The notes under the pieces are model-generated. The model worked only from the letters and a program-made list of their open reading frames with translations, did not search any database and was not told the DNA's origin. Shown here in pieces: positions 1 through 8,286 of a stretch of 34,509 bases of DNA (the first letter of the stretch is position 1; each line of letters opens with the position of its first letter). Made by a program: the position numbers and the translations under genes. Source of the DNA: Desulfohalobiaceae bacterium (GTDB lineage Bacteria; Desulfobacterota; Desulfovibrionia; Desulfovibrionales; Desulfothermaceae). Location of the stretch: contig JALWFY010000116.1 of NCBI GenBank assembly GCA_027013815.1, positions 1 through 34,509 of the forward strand, given 5' to 3'.

Positions 1-601
1 GTTGAAGGTTTTTTAACTGTCTCAAGGCCTCGCCTATTTGTTGGGTAGTTAAAGGACCTTCTCTATTATAATCCCTATACCTCCTCTCCATGGCAACTTT
101 TATAGCAGAACTATTCCTAGATACACCACCTACCCGCATGCCCCCAGGATGATAACCAGAATGTCCCACTGGGGATGTTCCACCTGTACCTATCCAACGA
201 TTCCCTCCATGGTGCTCCTCTGTTTGTTCCTTTAATCTATCTAAAAAATACTTCTCAACTTCCTCAGGGGTCATTTTAACAATCTCATCTTCTGGTATCC
301 CAAGGGCATCTGCCAAGAATTTGGGTTCCTTTAGCCACTCCCTTAAAAGCATCTTTATAGTATCTGATAGCCTAATCTCATCTTCCCTTGTAAACTCCTT
401 CCCCTCAAAATAGTGGGCAAATATCCTGTCATATAGATCAAAATACCTCTCAGACTTGATCAATATGGTCCTGGCTGCTGTATAAAAATCAAACAAAGAG
501 TTTATAATTCCAAGACCTAGGGCCCTTTGTAATCTCAAAAAAGCAGTAGGACTAATAGGGATACCATTTTCCCTGAGCAAATAAAAGAAATCCACAAACA
601 T
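1..601 (-). CDS. CoxE-like VWA-domain protein, N-terminal part (cut by window edge)
   Basis: Reading frame on the minus strand from ATG at 601 and still open at base 1, so only about 200 N-terminal residues are visible. It begins MFVDFFYLLRENGIPISPTA and continues through a charged helical region to a Gly/His-rich stretch (EEHHGGNRWIGTGG, HSGYHPGGMRVGG near residues 127-155). This is the usual N-terminal half of CoxE-like proteins, whose von Willebrand factor A domain is C-terminal and would lie outside the window. It starts 3 nt after the stop of the MoxR-type AAA ATPase, and such pairs typically work together as a chaperone-like module for cofactor insertion or complex assembly. The family call rests on the N-terminal pattern and the neighbour; the VWA domain itself is not seen. 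Confidence 0.75.
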   Translation of the reverse strand, partial: MFVDFFYLLRENGIPISPTAFLRLQRALGLGIINSLFDFYTAARTILIKSERYFDLYDRIFAHYFEGKEFTREDEIRLSDTIKMLLREWLKEPKFLADALGIPEDEIVKMTPEEVEKYFLDRLKEQTEEHHGGNRWIGTGGTSPVGHSGYHPGGMRVGGVSRNSSAIKVAMERRYRDYNREGPLTTQQIGEALRQLKNLQ

Positions 602-604
602 ATC

Positions 605-1456
605 CTACGCCCTTATCTTGGTCATGGAATTCTTTGCAACCTCTAAATCACGACTCTTTTTAAAGAGCACTCCAAGGTAGGGGACCTCCCTCTTCAAAGT
701 GGATGGATTAAAGTCTGGATCTGTTTGAATGGCCCTTATCCAATTTATAAGTTCCCTTGTGGCAGGCTTTTTTTCAATGGAGGGCAACTGCCTCATTTTA
801 TAAAAACACTTTATGCAATTTTCCATCAATTTGTCTGAAAGGTCTGGAAAATGTACCCTTATTATCCTTCTCATCATTTCAGGAGAAGGAAATGCAATGT
901 GGTGGAAATTACACCTTCCCAAAAAAGGCTCAGATAGGTCTTTTTTTGCATTTGAGGTGATTATTATAACAGGTCTGTGTTTTGCCTGTATCTTTTTGTC
1001 TATTTCAATTATATCAAACTCCATTTGATCCAATACATCTAACATATCGTCTTGAAAATCTGAATCAGCCTTGTCTATTTCATCTATTAATAATACTACC
1101 CTTACATCACTCACAAAGGCCTGTCCTATTTTTCCCATTTTAATGTATTCTTCAATATTACTGACGTCTCTTTTTGAATCTCCAAACCTACTGTCATTTA
1201 GCCTTGTCAGTGTATCATATTGATAAAGGGCATCTATTAATTTCATGGATGATTTGACATTTAATACTATTAAAGGCATTGAAAGGGCCTCTGCTATTGC
1301 ATGGGCGAGCATGGTCTTCCCTGTGCCAGGTTCACCTTTTAAAAGAAGGGGCATCTCAAGGGCCATAGAAATCCTCACTATCTTTGCAAGCTCTTCATCT
1401 AGGACATAACGAGAGCCCTTCTCCAACCTATCTTGCAGGTAATCTTCAGAAAACAT
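605..1456 (-). CDS. MoxR-family AAA+ ATPase (CoxD-like)
   Basis: 283 aa, a normal length for short MoxR ATPases. Walker A is GEPGTGKT at residues 41-48. Walker B is LLIDEIDKAD near 121-130, followed by the sensor-1 region IIITSNAKKDLSEPFLGRC with its arginine. A strong Shine-Dalgarno (GGAGGAG) precedes the ATG. It is followed after 3 nt by a CoxE-like gene, the standard MoxR-plus-VWA arrangement. The likely role is ATP-driven remodelling or metal/cofactor insertion into a partner enzyme; the partner is not in the window. A 390-bp repeat-filled spacer separates it from lon upstream, so it may have its own promoter. Confidence 0.9.
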   Translation of the reverse strand: MFSEDYLQDRLEKGSRYVLDEELAKIVRISMALEMPLLLKGEPGTGKTMLAHAIAEALSMPLIVLNVKSSMKLIDALYQYDTLTRLNDSRFGDSKRDVSNIEEYIKMGKIGQAFVSDVRVVLLIDEIDKADSDFQDDMLDVLDQMEFDIIEIDKKIQAKHRPVIIITSNAKKDLSEPFLGRCNFHHIAFPSPEMMRRIIRVHFPDLSDKLMENCIKCFYKMRQLPSIEKKPATRELINWIRAIQTDPDFNPSTLKREVPYLGVLFKKSRDLEVAKNSMTKIRA

Positions 1457-1530
1457 ATCTCCTCCTCAGGGCATTTATCTATTTGATTAAGTAATTTCAG
1501 GCACTTAAAACATGAAAAACAGCAAAATTT

Positions 1531-1599
1531 TACCCTGTTAGATAAAATGTAGTGTCCATAAGGGGGGATAAAGCCCTCCTTCAGCCTTCTAACAGGATA
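1531..1599. repeat. Two-tier palindromic element
   Basis: Outer arms TACCCTGTTAGA (1531-1542) and TCTAACAGGATA (1588-1599) are complementary with one mismatch. An inner pair AAGGGGGG (1560-1567) and CCCTCCTT (1574-1581) forms a second stem. The left end, TTACCC(T/C)GTTAGATAAAAT, recurs at 32082-32100, suggesting a dispersed element. It lies in the spacer upstream of the MoxR gene and would fold as a hairpin in that leader RNA. It has no T-tract typical of a terminator. Confidence 0.6.
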
Positions 1600-1608
1600 C
1601 TGTTCAGT

Positions 1609-1822
1609 TAAGCTTTTACTCCCAAAAACGTGAAAAAAATTTACGTTTTTTATGGAAGTTAATTCATTGTATATATTAGGCTAAGGGCAAAGGGCTAATA
1701 ACAAAAGGGCTTAGAACCTTTTCTTTATCATCTCTTGTTCTTTTAGCCCTTTACCTTTACCCTTTAGCTTTTTATCACCTTCCATACCAACATGCAGTTT
1801 TAGAACTTTAGTTTGTTAAAAT
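1609..1822 (-). repeat. Composite intergenic repeat, copy 1
   Basis: Contains the A hairpin AAAAACGTG...TTTACGTTTTT (1624-1650), the block TTGTATAT(A) near 1667-1675, a heptad arm (GGCTAAG, GGCAAAG, GGCTAAT at 1679-1699), an inverted heptad arm (TTTAGCCC...CCCTTTAGC near 1742-1770) and a tail ending TTTAGTTTGTTAAAA (1808-1822) that matches the tail of copy 3. The AT palindrome (C module) present in copies 2, 3 and 5 is missing here. With the next block it fills the lon/MoxR spacer. Strand refers to the gene it precedes. Confidence 0.7.
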
Positions 1823-1846
1823 ATGCCTTTAGAAAATCAAAATGCC

Positions 1847-4297
1847 CTATTGGGCCTTTTGTATGGGTTCATCTTTTTTTAACTTACATGCAAGTGGCAT
1901 CACATCCTCAGTTTTTATAAAGATATCCTTTGGTTTTATATCTTTTAAGGCCAAGGGTAAGACCTCATCCATATGCTCAACTTCTATTATTTTTAGGTCT
2001 TTTAGAATTGTACCTGGGACCTCTTTTAAATCCTTGTCATTTTCCTTTGGGATAATCACCCTTGATACCAATCCCCTATGGGCTGCCAATAATTTCTCCC
2101 TCAAGCCACCAATTGGAAGTATACGTCCCCGTAATGTAATCTCTCCAGTCATGGCCACGTCGTTATTCACTGGTACATTTAACAGGGCTGAGACCAAGGC
2201 AGTTGCCATTGTGATACCTGCTGATGGACCATCCTTTGGAGTTGCACCTTCTGGTACATGGATATGTATATCCACATCCTTATAAAAATCTGGTCTTAAC
2301 CCAAAGAGTTCAGACCTAGACCTTACATAACTTAGTGCTGCCTTGGCAGACTCCTGCATCACTTCACCTATTTTTCCTGTAACCTCGACCTTTCCAGTAC
2401 CATTCATAATGGCTACTTCAATCATAAGGAGTTCCCCGCCCATCTCTGTCCATGCAAGTCCAGTTGCCACTCCCACCTGTGCCTTGTCCTCTTTTTCACC
2501 ATACCTAAACTGCGGAACCCCTAAATAAGAACCTATGGAATTCTTTGTAACCACTATCTTTCTTTCAAGGTCCTTACCATCTACCAATCTCTTGGCCACC
2601 TTCCTACATACAGATGCGATCTCCCTCTCTAGATTTCTCACACCTGCTTCTTTTGTATACTTCCTTATTATCTCAATAACTGCGCCATCAGAGAATTTAA
2701 CGTTCTTTCCCTCAAGTCCATGTCGCTTTTGCTGTTTTGGAACCAAAAAATATTTGGCGATCTTTATCTTTTCATCTTCTAAATATCCAGGTAAATGAAT
2801 AATCTCCATCCTATCCCTAAGTGCCCAAGGAATAGTCTGTAGGGTATTTGCTGTAGTAATAAAAAATACATTGGACAGATCATAACTCAAATCCAAATAA
2901 TGATCATTAAATGCATAATTTTGTTCAGGATCAAGTACTTCAAGGAGCGCAGCAGATGGATCACCCCTAAAATCTGTAGACATCTTATCCACTTCATCTA
3001 AACATATAACTGGGTTATTATATTTCTTCTTTCTTAGAGATAGTATAATCTTTCCTGGAAGGGCCCCCACATAAGTACGCCTGTGCCCCCTTATTTCTGC
3101 CTCGTCCCTGACTCCGCCTAAAGATATTCTAATAAAATCCCTATTCATCGCCCTGGCAATAGATTTGGCCAATGAGGTCTTCCCAACCCCTGGGGGGCCA
3201 ACAAAACAAAGTATAGGTCCTTTTACCTTGTCAACTAATTTCTGAACTGCAAGGTATTCAAGTATCCTTTGTTTTGGTTTTTTCAACCCATAATGATCTT
3301 CATCTAATATCTTGGCAGCCTCATCTATGTCTAATCTAGTCTCCTTTAACTCATCCCAAGGAAGCTCTAAGATACAATCCACATAATTTCTCACCACTGT
3401 ATATTCTGCTGAAGATGGGGGTATTTGTTTTAATTTTTTTATCTCCCCTATAGTCTTTTCCTTTGCATCCTCTGGCATGTTTTTTTCTTCCACTTGTTTA
3501 AGTAGGTTCTCAACCTCTTCAAAAGGATCTTGTTCCAATCCCATTTCCTTATGAATAGCCTTTAGCTGCTCATTTAAATAATAGTTCTTTTGATTGGATT
3601 CTATCTGTTGTTTTACCCTCTCATTGATCTTGGATTCTATTTCCAAAAACTCCATCTCACTAATGAGCAAACCATAGACTGACTCCAACTTCTTAATTGG
3701 GTCTAGTTCTTCTAATAGCTCTTGTTTTTTTTCAAAGCCAGCCCTTAAATGGGGTAAGATCCTATCCGCCAATTTTCCAGGAAGCTTGGTATCTAAAATC
3801 ATATTCAATGTATCAGAAGAAATCCGCCTAGAAACTTTAGCATATTTAGGCAAAAATTCCCGCACCATGTGGAGCAGTGCTTCTCCATCTTGAGTATGTT
3901 CCTCATGTTCTTCAATGGGAATAATATCTACTATTGGGAAACTCCCTTTATCGTCAAATAATGGTCCTTCTCCCTTCCATCTGGCTTTTTTTACACCTTC
4001 AAAAAGTACTTTTACTGTACCATCAGGGAGTTTAAGGAGTTGAAGTATCTTTGAAATTACCCCCACTGTATATATGTCTTCCTTTTCTGGAATCTCAATC
4101 TCTGGATTTTTCTGTGTTACCAAAAATATCCATTTATCATACTCAGCAAGGGAACTCTCCACTGCCTTTATTGAGCTCTTTCTACCCACATATAACGGAA
4201 CAATAGCACCAGGAAATATTACCACTTCCCTTAAAGTCATTAGAGGCAGTTGTTCAAAATTCATATTATATTCTGTATCATGAACAATTTCCTTCAT
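1847..4297 (-). CDS. lon: ATP-dependent protease Lon
   Basis: 816 aa, close to the usual length of LonA. The N-terminal substrate-binding domain (about 17-215) is followed by a coiled region, the AAA+ module with Walker A GPPGVGKT at 367-374 and Walker B CLDEVDKM, and the C-terminal protease domain. The catalytic dyad is Ser692 (in KDGPSAG) and Lys735 (in GGLREKLLAA), 43 residues apart as in E. coli Lon. The ATG has AGGAGG 8 nt upstream. It degrades misfolded and regulatory proteins in the cytoplasm. It follows clpX by 58 nt, so clpP-clpX-lon is probably one transcription unit. No HrcA/CIRCE-type operator was seen nearby. Confidence 0.98.
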   Translation of the reverse strand: MKEIVHDTEYNMNFEQLPLMTLREVVIFPGAIVPLYVGRKSSIKAVESSLAEYDKWIFLVTQKNPEIEIPEKEDIYTVGVISKILQLLKLPDGTVKVLFEGVKKARWKGEGPLFDDKGSFPIVDIIPIEEHEEHTQDGEALLHMVREFLPKYAKVSRRISSDTLNMILDTKLPGKLADRILPHLRAGFEKKQELLEELDPIKKLESVYGLLISEMEFLEIESKINERVKQQIESNQKNYYLNEQLKAIHKEMGLEQDPFEEVENLLKQVEEKNMPEDAKEKTIGEIKKLKQIPPSSAEYTVVRNYVDCILELPWDELKETRLDIDEAAKILDEDHYGLKKPKQRILEYLAVQKLVDKVKGPILCFVGPPGVGKTSLAKSIARAMNRDFIRISLGGVRDEAEIRGHRRTYVGALPGKIILSLRKKKYNNPVICLDEVDKMSTDFRGDPSAALLEVLDPEQNYAFNDHYLDLSYDLSNVFFITTANTLQTIPWALRDRMEIIHLPGYLEDEKIKIAKYFLVPKQQKRHGLEGKNVKFSDGAVIEIIRKYTKEAGVRNLEREIASVCRKVAKRLVDGKDLERKIVVTKNSIGSYLGVPQFRYGEKEDKAQVGVATGLAWTEMGGELLMIEVAIMNGTGKVEVTGKIGEVMQESAKAALSYVRSRSELFGLRPDFYKDVDIHIHVPEGATPKDGPSAGITMATALVSALLNVPVNNDVAMTGEITLRGRILPIGGLREKLLAAHRGLVSRVIIPKENDKDLKEVPGTILKDLKIIEVEHMDEVLPLALKDIKPKDIFIKTEDVMPLACKLKKDEPIQKAQ

Positions 4298-4355
4298 TCA
4301 ATATTCCTCCTAACCAGGATTATCAATCTCAAAAAAAGATGCAAGGGGATATAAG

Positions 4356-5609
4356 TTAACAAGCTGTCTTTCTTTCTTTATCATAGAAAAGTAGGGGTTC
4401 TTTTTTCCCTTCAATAACCGCACTATTGATAATACACTCGCTAACCCCTTTTAATGATGGAAGCTTATACATTATGTCTAACATGATGGATTCCATTATA
4501 TTTCTGAGTCCCCTGGCCCCAGTCTTTCTCTCCATGGCCTTTTTTGCTACACCCTTTAATGCATTTTGAGTAAAGTTGAGTTTTACTCCTTCTATTTCAA
4601 ATAGCTTTTGATATTGTTTTATAAGGGCATTTTTCGGCTCTGTAAGTATCTTAATCAAATCATTTTCTTCTAATTCATCCAAGGCTGCAATAACTGGGAC
4701 CCTCCCAACAAACTCTGGGATCAGGCCAAACTTTATAAGGTCTTCAGGCCTACATTGTCTTAAGATCTCACCTATTTTTAGCTTCTTTTTATAAGAAAAT
4801 TGTGCCCCAAAACCCATGGTACGGCCTTTCAATCTCCTCTCTATAATATTCTCAAGACCAATAAAGGCCCCTCCCATGATAAATAGTATATTAGTGGTAT
4901 CTAAACGGATATATTCTTGTTGAGGATGTTTTCTACCGCCCTTTGGGGGTATATTGGCCATAGTACCCTCAATAATCTTGAGTAGGGCCTGCTGTACCCC
5001 CTCTCCTGACACATCTCTGGTTATAGATGCACTATCAGATTTTCTAGAGATCTTGTCTATCTCATCAATATATACTATTCCCTTAGACGCTGCTTCAATA
5101 TCATATTCTGCATTTTGAAGGAGTTGGACCAGGATATTCTCAACATCTTCACCAACATAACCTGCTTCTGTTAAGGTAGTTGCATCTGCAATGACAAATG
5201 GCACATTTAAAATCTGCGCCAAGGTCCTTGCAAGTAATGTCTTACCAGTACCTGTTGGCCCTAATAACAAAATATTACTCTTATCTAACTGTATATCAGA
5301 AGAAGAAAGGCTCTCTTGATAATATATACGTTTATAATGATTGTATACAGCCACAGAAAGTATTTTTTTGGCATCTTCTTGCCCAACTACAAAATCATCC
5401 AATACCCTCTTTATCTCCTGGGGTGGGACAAGTCCACCATCTTCTATCTCCTCTGTCATCTTATCCTGGGTCAATATTTCATTACATAAGGCCACACATT
5501 CATCACAAATAAAGACATCTGGCCCTGCTATAAGTCTTTGAACCTGATCCTGGGTTTTGCCACAAAATGAACAGGCAAACTTTGAATTATTCTCCTTGTT
5601 TTTTGCCAT
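4356..5609 (-). CDS. clpX: ATP-dependent Clp protease ATP-binding subunit ClpX
   Basis: 417 aa. N-terminal C4 zinc-binding domain with Cys13, Cys16, Cys35 and Cys38; AAA+ domain with Walker A GPTGTGKT at 117-124 and Walker [10 protein letters not shown]; sensor/arginine region [16 protein letters not shown]. The ClpP-docking loop reads MGF within GRTMGFGAQ, a conservative variant of the usual IGF tripeptide. It unfolds tagged or native substrates and feeds them to ClpP. It starts 22 nt after clpP, consistent with co-transcription, and lies immediately upstream of lon. Confidence 0.98.
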   Translation of the reverse strand: MAKNKENNSKFACSFCGKTQDQVQRLIAGPDVFICDECVALCNEILTQDKMTEEIEDGGLVPPQEIKRVLDDFVVGQEDAKKILSVAVYNHYKRIYYQESLSSSDIQLDKSNILLLGPTGTGKTLLARTLAQILNVPFVIADATTLTEAGYVGEDVENILVQLLQNAEYDIEAASKGIVYIDEIDKISRKSDSASITRDVSGEGVQQALLKIIEGTMANIPPKGGRKHPQQEYIRLDTTNILFIMGGAFIGLENIIERRLKGRTMGFGAQFSYKKKLKIGEILRQCRPEDLIKFGLIPEFVGRVPVIAALDELEENDLIKILTEPKNALIKQYQKLFEIEGVKLNFTQNALKGVAKKAMERKTGARGLRNIMESIMLDIMYKLPSLKGVSECIINSAVIEGKKEPLLFYDKERKTAC

Positions 5610-5631
5610 AAATACACCTATTAAAAATTTA

Positions 5632-6216
5632 TTAAATTTCTCTTTTTTTCAAGACCTTATCAATAACCCCATATTCCAGGGCCTCATCAGGACCCATAAA
5701 ATAATCCCTATCTGTATCTTTTTCTATCTTTTTAATATCATTTCCAGTGTGTGTTGCCAGTATGTTATTTAACATCTCTTTTAATCTAATAATTTCTCTT
5801 GCCTGAATGTCAATGTCTGTTGCCTGTCCCTGAAATCCTCCCATGGGCTGGTGTAAGAGTATCCTGCTATGGGGCAGTGCATACCTCATTCCTTTGGTCC
5901 CGGCAGCTAGTAAGACCGCTGCCATACTTGCAGCCTGTCCAAGACAAAGAGTGGCTACTGGTGCTGAGATATACTGCATTGTGTCATAAATTGCCAGACC
6001 TGCAGTAACTGAACCACCTGGTGAATTGATATAAAAATTTATCTCCTTTTCTGGGTCTTCAGATTCCAAAAAAAGGAGTTGGGCACACACTAGATTAGCC
6101 ACATGGTCATCTATGGGAGTACCTAGTAAGATAATCCTGTCTTTAAGTAACCTTGAATAGATATCATAGGCCCTCTCCCCTCTTCCTGTGGTCTCAATTA
6201 CAATTGGAATATTCAT
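5632..6216 (-). CDS. clpP: ATP-dependent Clp protease proteolytic subunit
   Basis: 194 aa, a standard ClpP without a long propeptide. The catalytic triad is visible as Ser97 (GQAASMAA), His122 (LLHQP) and Asp171 (DRDYFM), with the oxyanion-region motif SPGGSV at 65-70. A serine protease forming the tetradecameric chamber of ClpXP. It is preceded by a 444-bp spacer after tig, and this spacer holds an AT-rich palindrome and two hairpins that could influence expression. The tig-clpP-clpX-lon order is the common bacterial arrangement. Confidence 0.98.
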   Translation of the reverse strand: MNIPIVIETTGRGERAYDIYSRLLKDRIILLGTPIDDHVANLVCAQLLFLESEDPEKEINFYINSPGGSVTAGLAIYDTMQYISAPVATLCLGQAASMAAVLLAAGTKGMRYALPHSRILLHQPMGGFQGQATDIDIQAREIIRLKEMLNNILATHTGNDIKKIEKDTDRDYFMGPDEALEYGVIDKVLKKREI

Positions 6217-6291
6217 ATTTACACCCCTTTAATATCATTTTATTAAATCTCACCCAAAAAATGCTATCTTTTTTTTGCAAACAATGTTAAA

Positions 6292-6393
6292 AATAGATTT
6301 TAAATTTTAAATTTTGGATGTTGGATTAATATTCATTTTTAATGAAAAATCCAAAATTCATAGTGCAAATCAACAAATAAAACTAAATCTATT
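6292..6393. repeat. AT-rich inverted repeat of the AATTTTG family (MITE-like)
   Basis: Bounded by perfect 9-bp inverted repeats AATAGATTT (6292-6300) and AAATCTATT (6385-6393). The interior carries AAATTTTGGATGTTGGATT and its inverted counterpart AAATCCAAAATTCAT around the centre TTCATTTTTAATGAA. The same words make up the C module of the composite repeats at 11572-11648, 16745-16818 and 24797-24873 and the element at 28238-28363. It lies in the tig-clpP spacer. No coding capacity. Confidence 0.55.
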
Positions 6394-6501
6394 AAAAAAA
6401 TATTTTTCTACTTAATCCTATTTTTTTCTATTGTGTAAAACAATCACTCCTTTTTTTGAACCGTTTCTTTAATATAAAACCGCCGCATATTAATGATAGG
6501 A

Positions 6502-6582
6502 AGAAGAGGGAAGACCCCTCTTCTGTTTTGGTATGCTATGAGAGCTATAGCCGATTGTCTGATAATTTGCAATCAACTATAG
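6502..6582. other. Two inverted repeats in the tig-clpP spacer
   Basis: First, a perfect 9-bp stem AGAAGAGGG (6502-6510) / CCCTCTTCT (6516-6524) with a 5-nt loop. Second, a nested stem CTATAG (6545-6550), GATTG (6553-6557) / CAATC (6570-6574), CTATAG (6577-6582). Neither is followed by a convincing T-tract on the minus strand, so they are not called as intrinsic terminators; they could be mRNA processing or stability structures in a tig-clpP transcript. The rest of the spacer (6394-6500, 6583-6660) shows nothing I can name. Confidence 0.45.
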
Positions 6583-6660
6583 TTTAATTTTATGTTACTA
6601 ACTTTTGCTCTCTTAAACTACTTGGGAGATATCTAGAAGGGACTAATCTTTAACTTCCAT

Positions 6661-8019
6661 TTATTCTCCTTGTTCAGCTACCTTTGCTTCAACATCCTCC
6701 TTCTCATCCCCACCTTCTTTTTCATCCTGTCCTTCTTCTAAGTCCTCATATTCAATCTCTGCATATTCATAGACCTTTTCCATTGCTTTATCAGCTAGGA
6801 TACTATCTCTCAAGGCAAACATTAAATTGTTCTTGATATAGAACTCCCTCAAGGTTTGGGGATCTACCCCCATATTATATGCAGTGAGAGCTATCTTTTG
6901 CTCCACTTCCTCATTTGTAACCGTTATATCCTCTTTTTCTGCTATTTCTAAGAGCACAAGTTGAGACTTTACGATTTCTTCGGCCTCAGGCCTAAATTTT
7001 TCCTTTAACTCCTCTTCTGTTCCCAAGGAATCAGGGTCTTTGCCCTTTCTTTCTAAACTCTCTTTCTCTTTTTCTATCATGTTCTTTATTTGTTTCTCAA
7101 CCATGGTCTCTGGGAGAATAATATCTACCTTTTCCAAGATCTGATCCAAAAGCCTTTTTTGCACTATGGACTTTTCTATGTCTTCAATATTTTTCTTTAA
7201 ATTTTCCCTAAGTCTATCCTTCAAATCTTCCAGGGTATCCATACCAAACTTTTTTGCAAACTCATCGTTTGCCTCAGGAAGCACCCTTTCTTTAAGGGAA
7301 TGCAACTCTACCTCTGCCCTTATAGTCTTGCCTGCAAGTTCCTTATTAACAAAATCCTCAGGGAAATGTACCTCTCCCTCATTTTTCCCACCAGGCAGCA
7401 AATCAGCTATTAGTTTTTCAAAATCTGGCAAGGCCTGTCCCATGCCAAAATAAAATTCAAAAAAATCCCTGCTAACGTCCTCTAAAAACTTGTCCCCTTC
7501 ATAGAACTTAAAACTAACTACTGCAACGTCTCCCTGTTTAGGCTTTCTATCCTCCTTAACCACCTCGAATTTACTATATTGCATCCTCAGATTTTCCAGG
7601 GCATTTTCCACTTGTTCTTCACTTATATTTACTTTTTTCTGTTTTGTTTTAAGCCCATGGTATTCTGGAAGTTCTATTTCTGGCTTTATCTCAAAGCTAA
7701 AGGAATACACATAATCAGTATCCCTCTTAAATTCTTTTGAATCCAACATAAGTTCGGAAACAGGACGAACACCAATCTCTCCTAGGATCTCATTAAAATG
7801 GACATTTAGTAGATCTGTTTCTGCCTGTTTGTAGATATCCTCTTTGAATCTACTCTCAACAATATAAGAAGGGACCTTTCCCTTCCTAAATCCAGACAAT
7901 TTTAAGTCCTTTTTGAACATTGCTATAGCCGCATCTATTGCAGCATTTACCTCTTCTGCTGGTACCTCTACATTGACCTTTCTCTTTACTGGTGAAACTT
8001 CCTCGACCTTATATTCCAT
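6661..8019 (-). CDS. tig: Trigger factor (ribosome-associated chaperone, peptidyl-prolyl isomerase)
   Basis: 452 aa. The ribosome-binding signature GFRKGKVP sits at residues 43-50, as in E. coli. An FKBP-type PPIase domain follows (about 155-245, starting near KQGDVAVVSFKFYEG), then the helical chaperone C-domain. The tail is strongly acidic (EYEDLEEGQDEKEGGDEKED). It binds nascent chains at the ribosome exit tunnel. The start ATG has a GGAGGAG site. A hairpin terminator ends only 26 nt upstream of the ATG, so expression may depend on read-through from the tRNA-Leu promoter or on a promoter overlapping the tRNA. Confidence 0.98.
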   Translation of the reverse strand: MEYKVEEVSPVKRKVNVEVPAEEVNAAIDAAIAMFKKDLKLSGFRKGKVPSYIVESRFKEDIYKQAETDLLNVHFNEILGEIGVRPVSELMLDSKEFKRDTDYVYSFSFEIKPEIELPEYHGLKTKQKKVNISEEQVENALENLRMQYSKFEVVKEDRKPKQGDVAVVSFKFYEGDKFLEDVSRDFFEFYFGMGQALPDFEKLIADLLPGGKNEGEVHFPEDFVNKELAGKTIRAEVELHSLKERVLPEANDEFAKKFGMDTLEDLKDRLRENLKKNIEDIEKSIVQKRLLDQILEKVDIILPETMVEKQIKNMIEKEKESLERKGKDPDSLGTEEELKEKFRPEAEEIVKSQLVLLEIAEKEDITVTNEEVEQKIALTAYNMGVDPQTLREFYIKNNLMFALRDSILADKAMEKVYEYAEIEYEDLEEGQDEKEGGDEKEDVEAKVAEQGE

Positions 8020-8045
8020 TTAATATCTCCTCCTCTAAAAAATAT

Positions 8046-8083
8046 AAAAAAAGACCTTTCAGAGACCCCCTCTGAAAAGTCTT
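8046..8083 (-). terminator. Intrinsic terminator after tRNA-Leu, just before tig
   Basis: Minus-strand RNA would form a 14-bp stem from arms 8070-8083 and 8051-8064 with one G-U pair, followed directly by a run of seven U (plus-strand A at 8046-8052). It lies 10 nt downstream of the tRNA and 26 nt upstream of the tig ATG. Confidence 0.85.
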
Positions 8084-8092
8084 AAAAAACCA

Positions 8093-8180
8093 TGCGAGAG
8101 GGGAGACTCGAACTCCCACGGCCTAAATATGGGCCACTGGATCCTAAGTCCAGTGCGTCTACCAGTTCCGCCACTCTCGC
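8093..8180 (-). tRNA. tRNA-Leu (anticodon UAG)
   Basis: 88 nt on the minus strand. Acceptor stem GCGAGAG pairs with CTCTCGC, discriminator A at 8093. D-arm TGGCGGAACTGGTAGACGC, anticodon stem CTGGA/TCCAG with loop CTTAGGA, giving anticodon UAG (reads CUN). A long variable arm (GGCCC...GGCC) and T-arm GGGAGTTCGAGTCTCCC identify a class II leucine tRNA. CCA is not encoded. It is followed by an intrinsic terminator and then tig, a neighbour pair found in many bacteria. Confidence 0.97.
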
Positions 8181-8208
8181 AACAGATCCTTTGGCCTTGA
8201 GTGAATTG

Positions 8209-8237
8209 ACAATAATATCCATCATCCATCATGTCAA
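8209..8237 (-). promoter_or_regulatory. Probable sigma-70-type promoter of tRNA-Leu
   Basis: On the minus strand a perfect -35 TTGACA (8237-8232) is separated by 17 bp from a -10-like TATTGT (8214-8209). Initiation would fall near 8202, about 20 nt before the tRNA 5' end. No alternative promoter with this match is seen in the 106-bp spacer after recD2. Confidence 0.55.
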
Positions 8238-8286
8238 TATAAAAGTAATCTCTTCTCGTGTAAACATCTAAAAAACTTAAGTAGGA

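Noticed and set aside
1847-6216. CIRCE or other heat-shock operator before clpP, clpX or lon
   Set aside because: No 9-bp CIRCE arms or similar dyad was seen in the three spacers.
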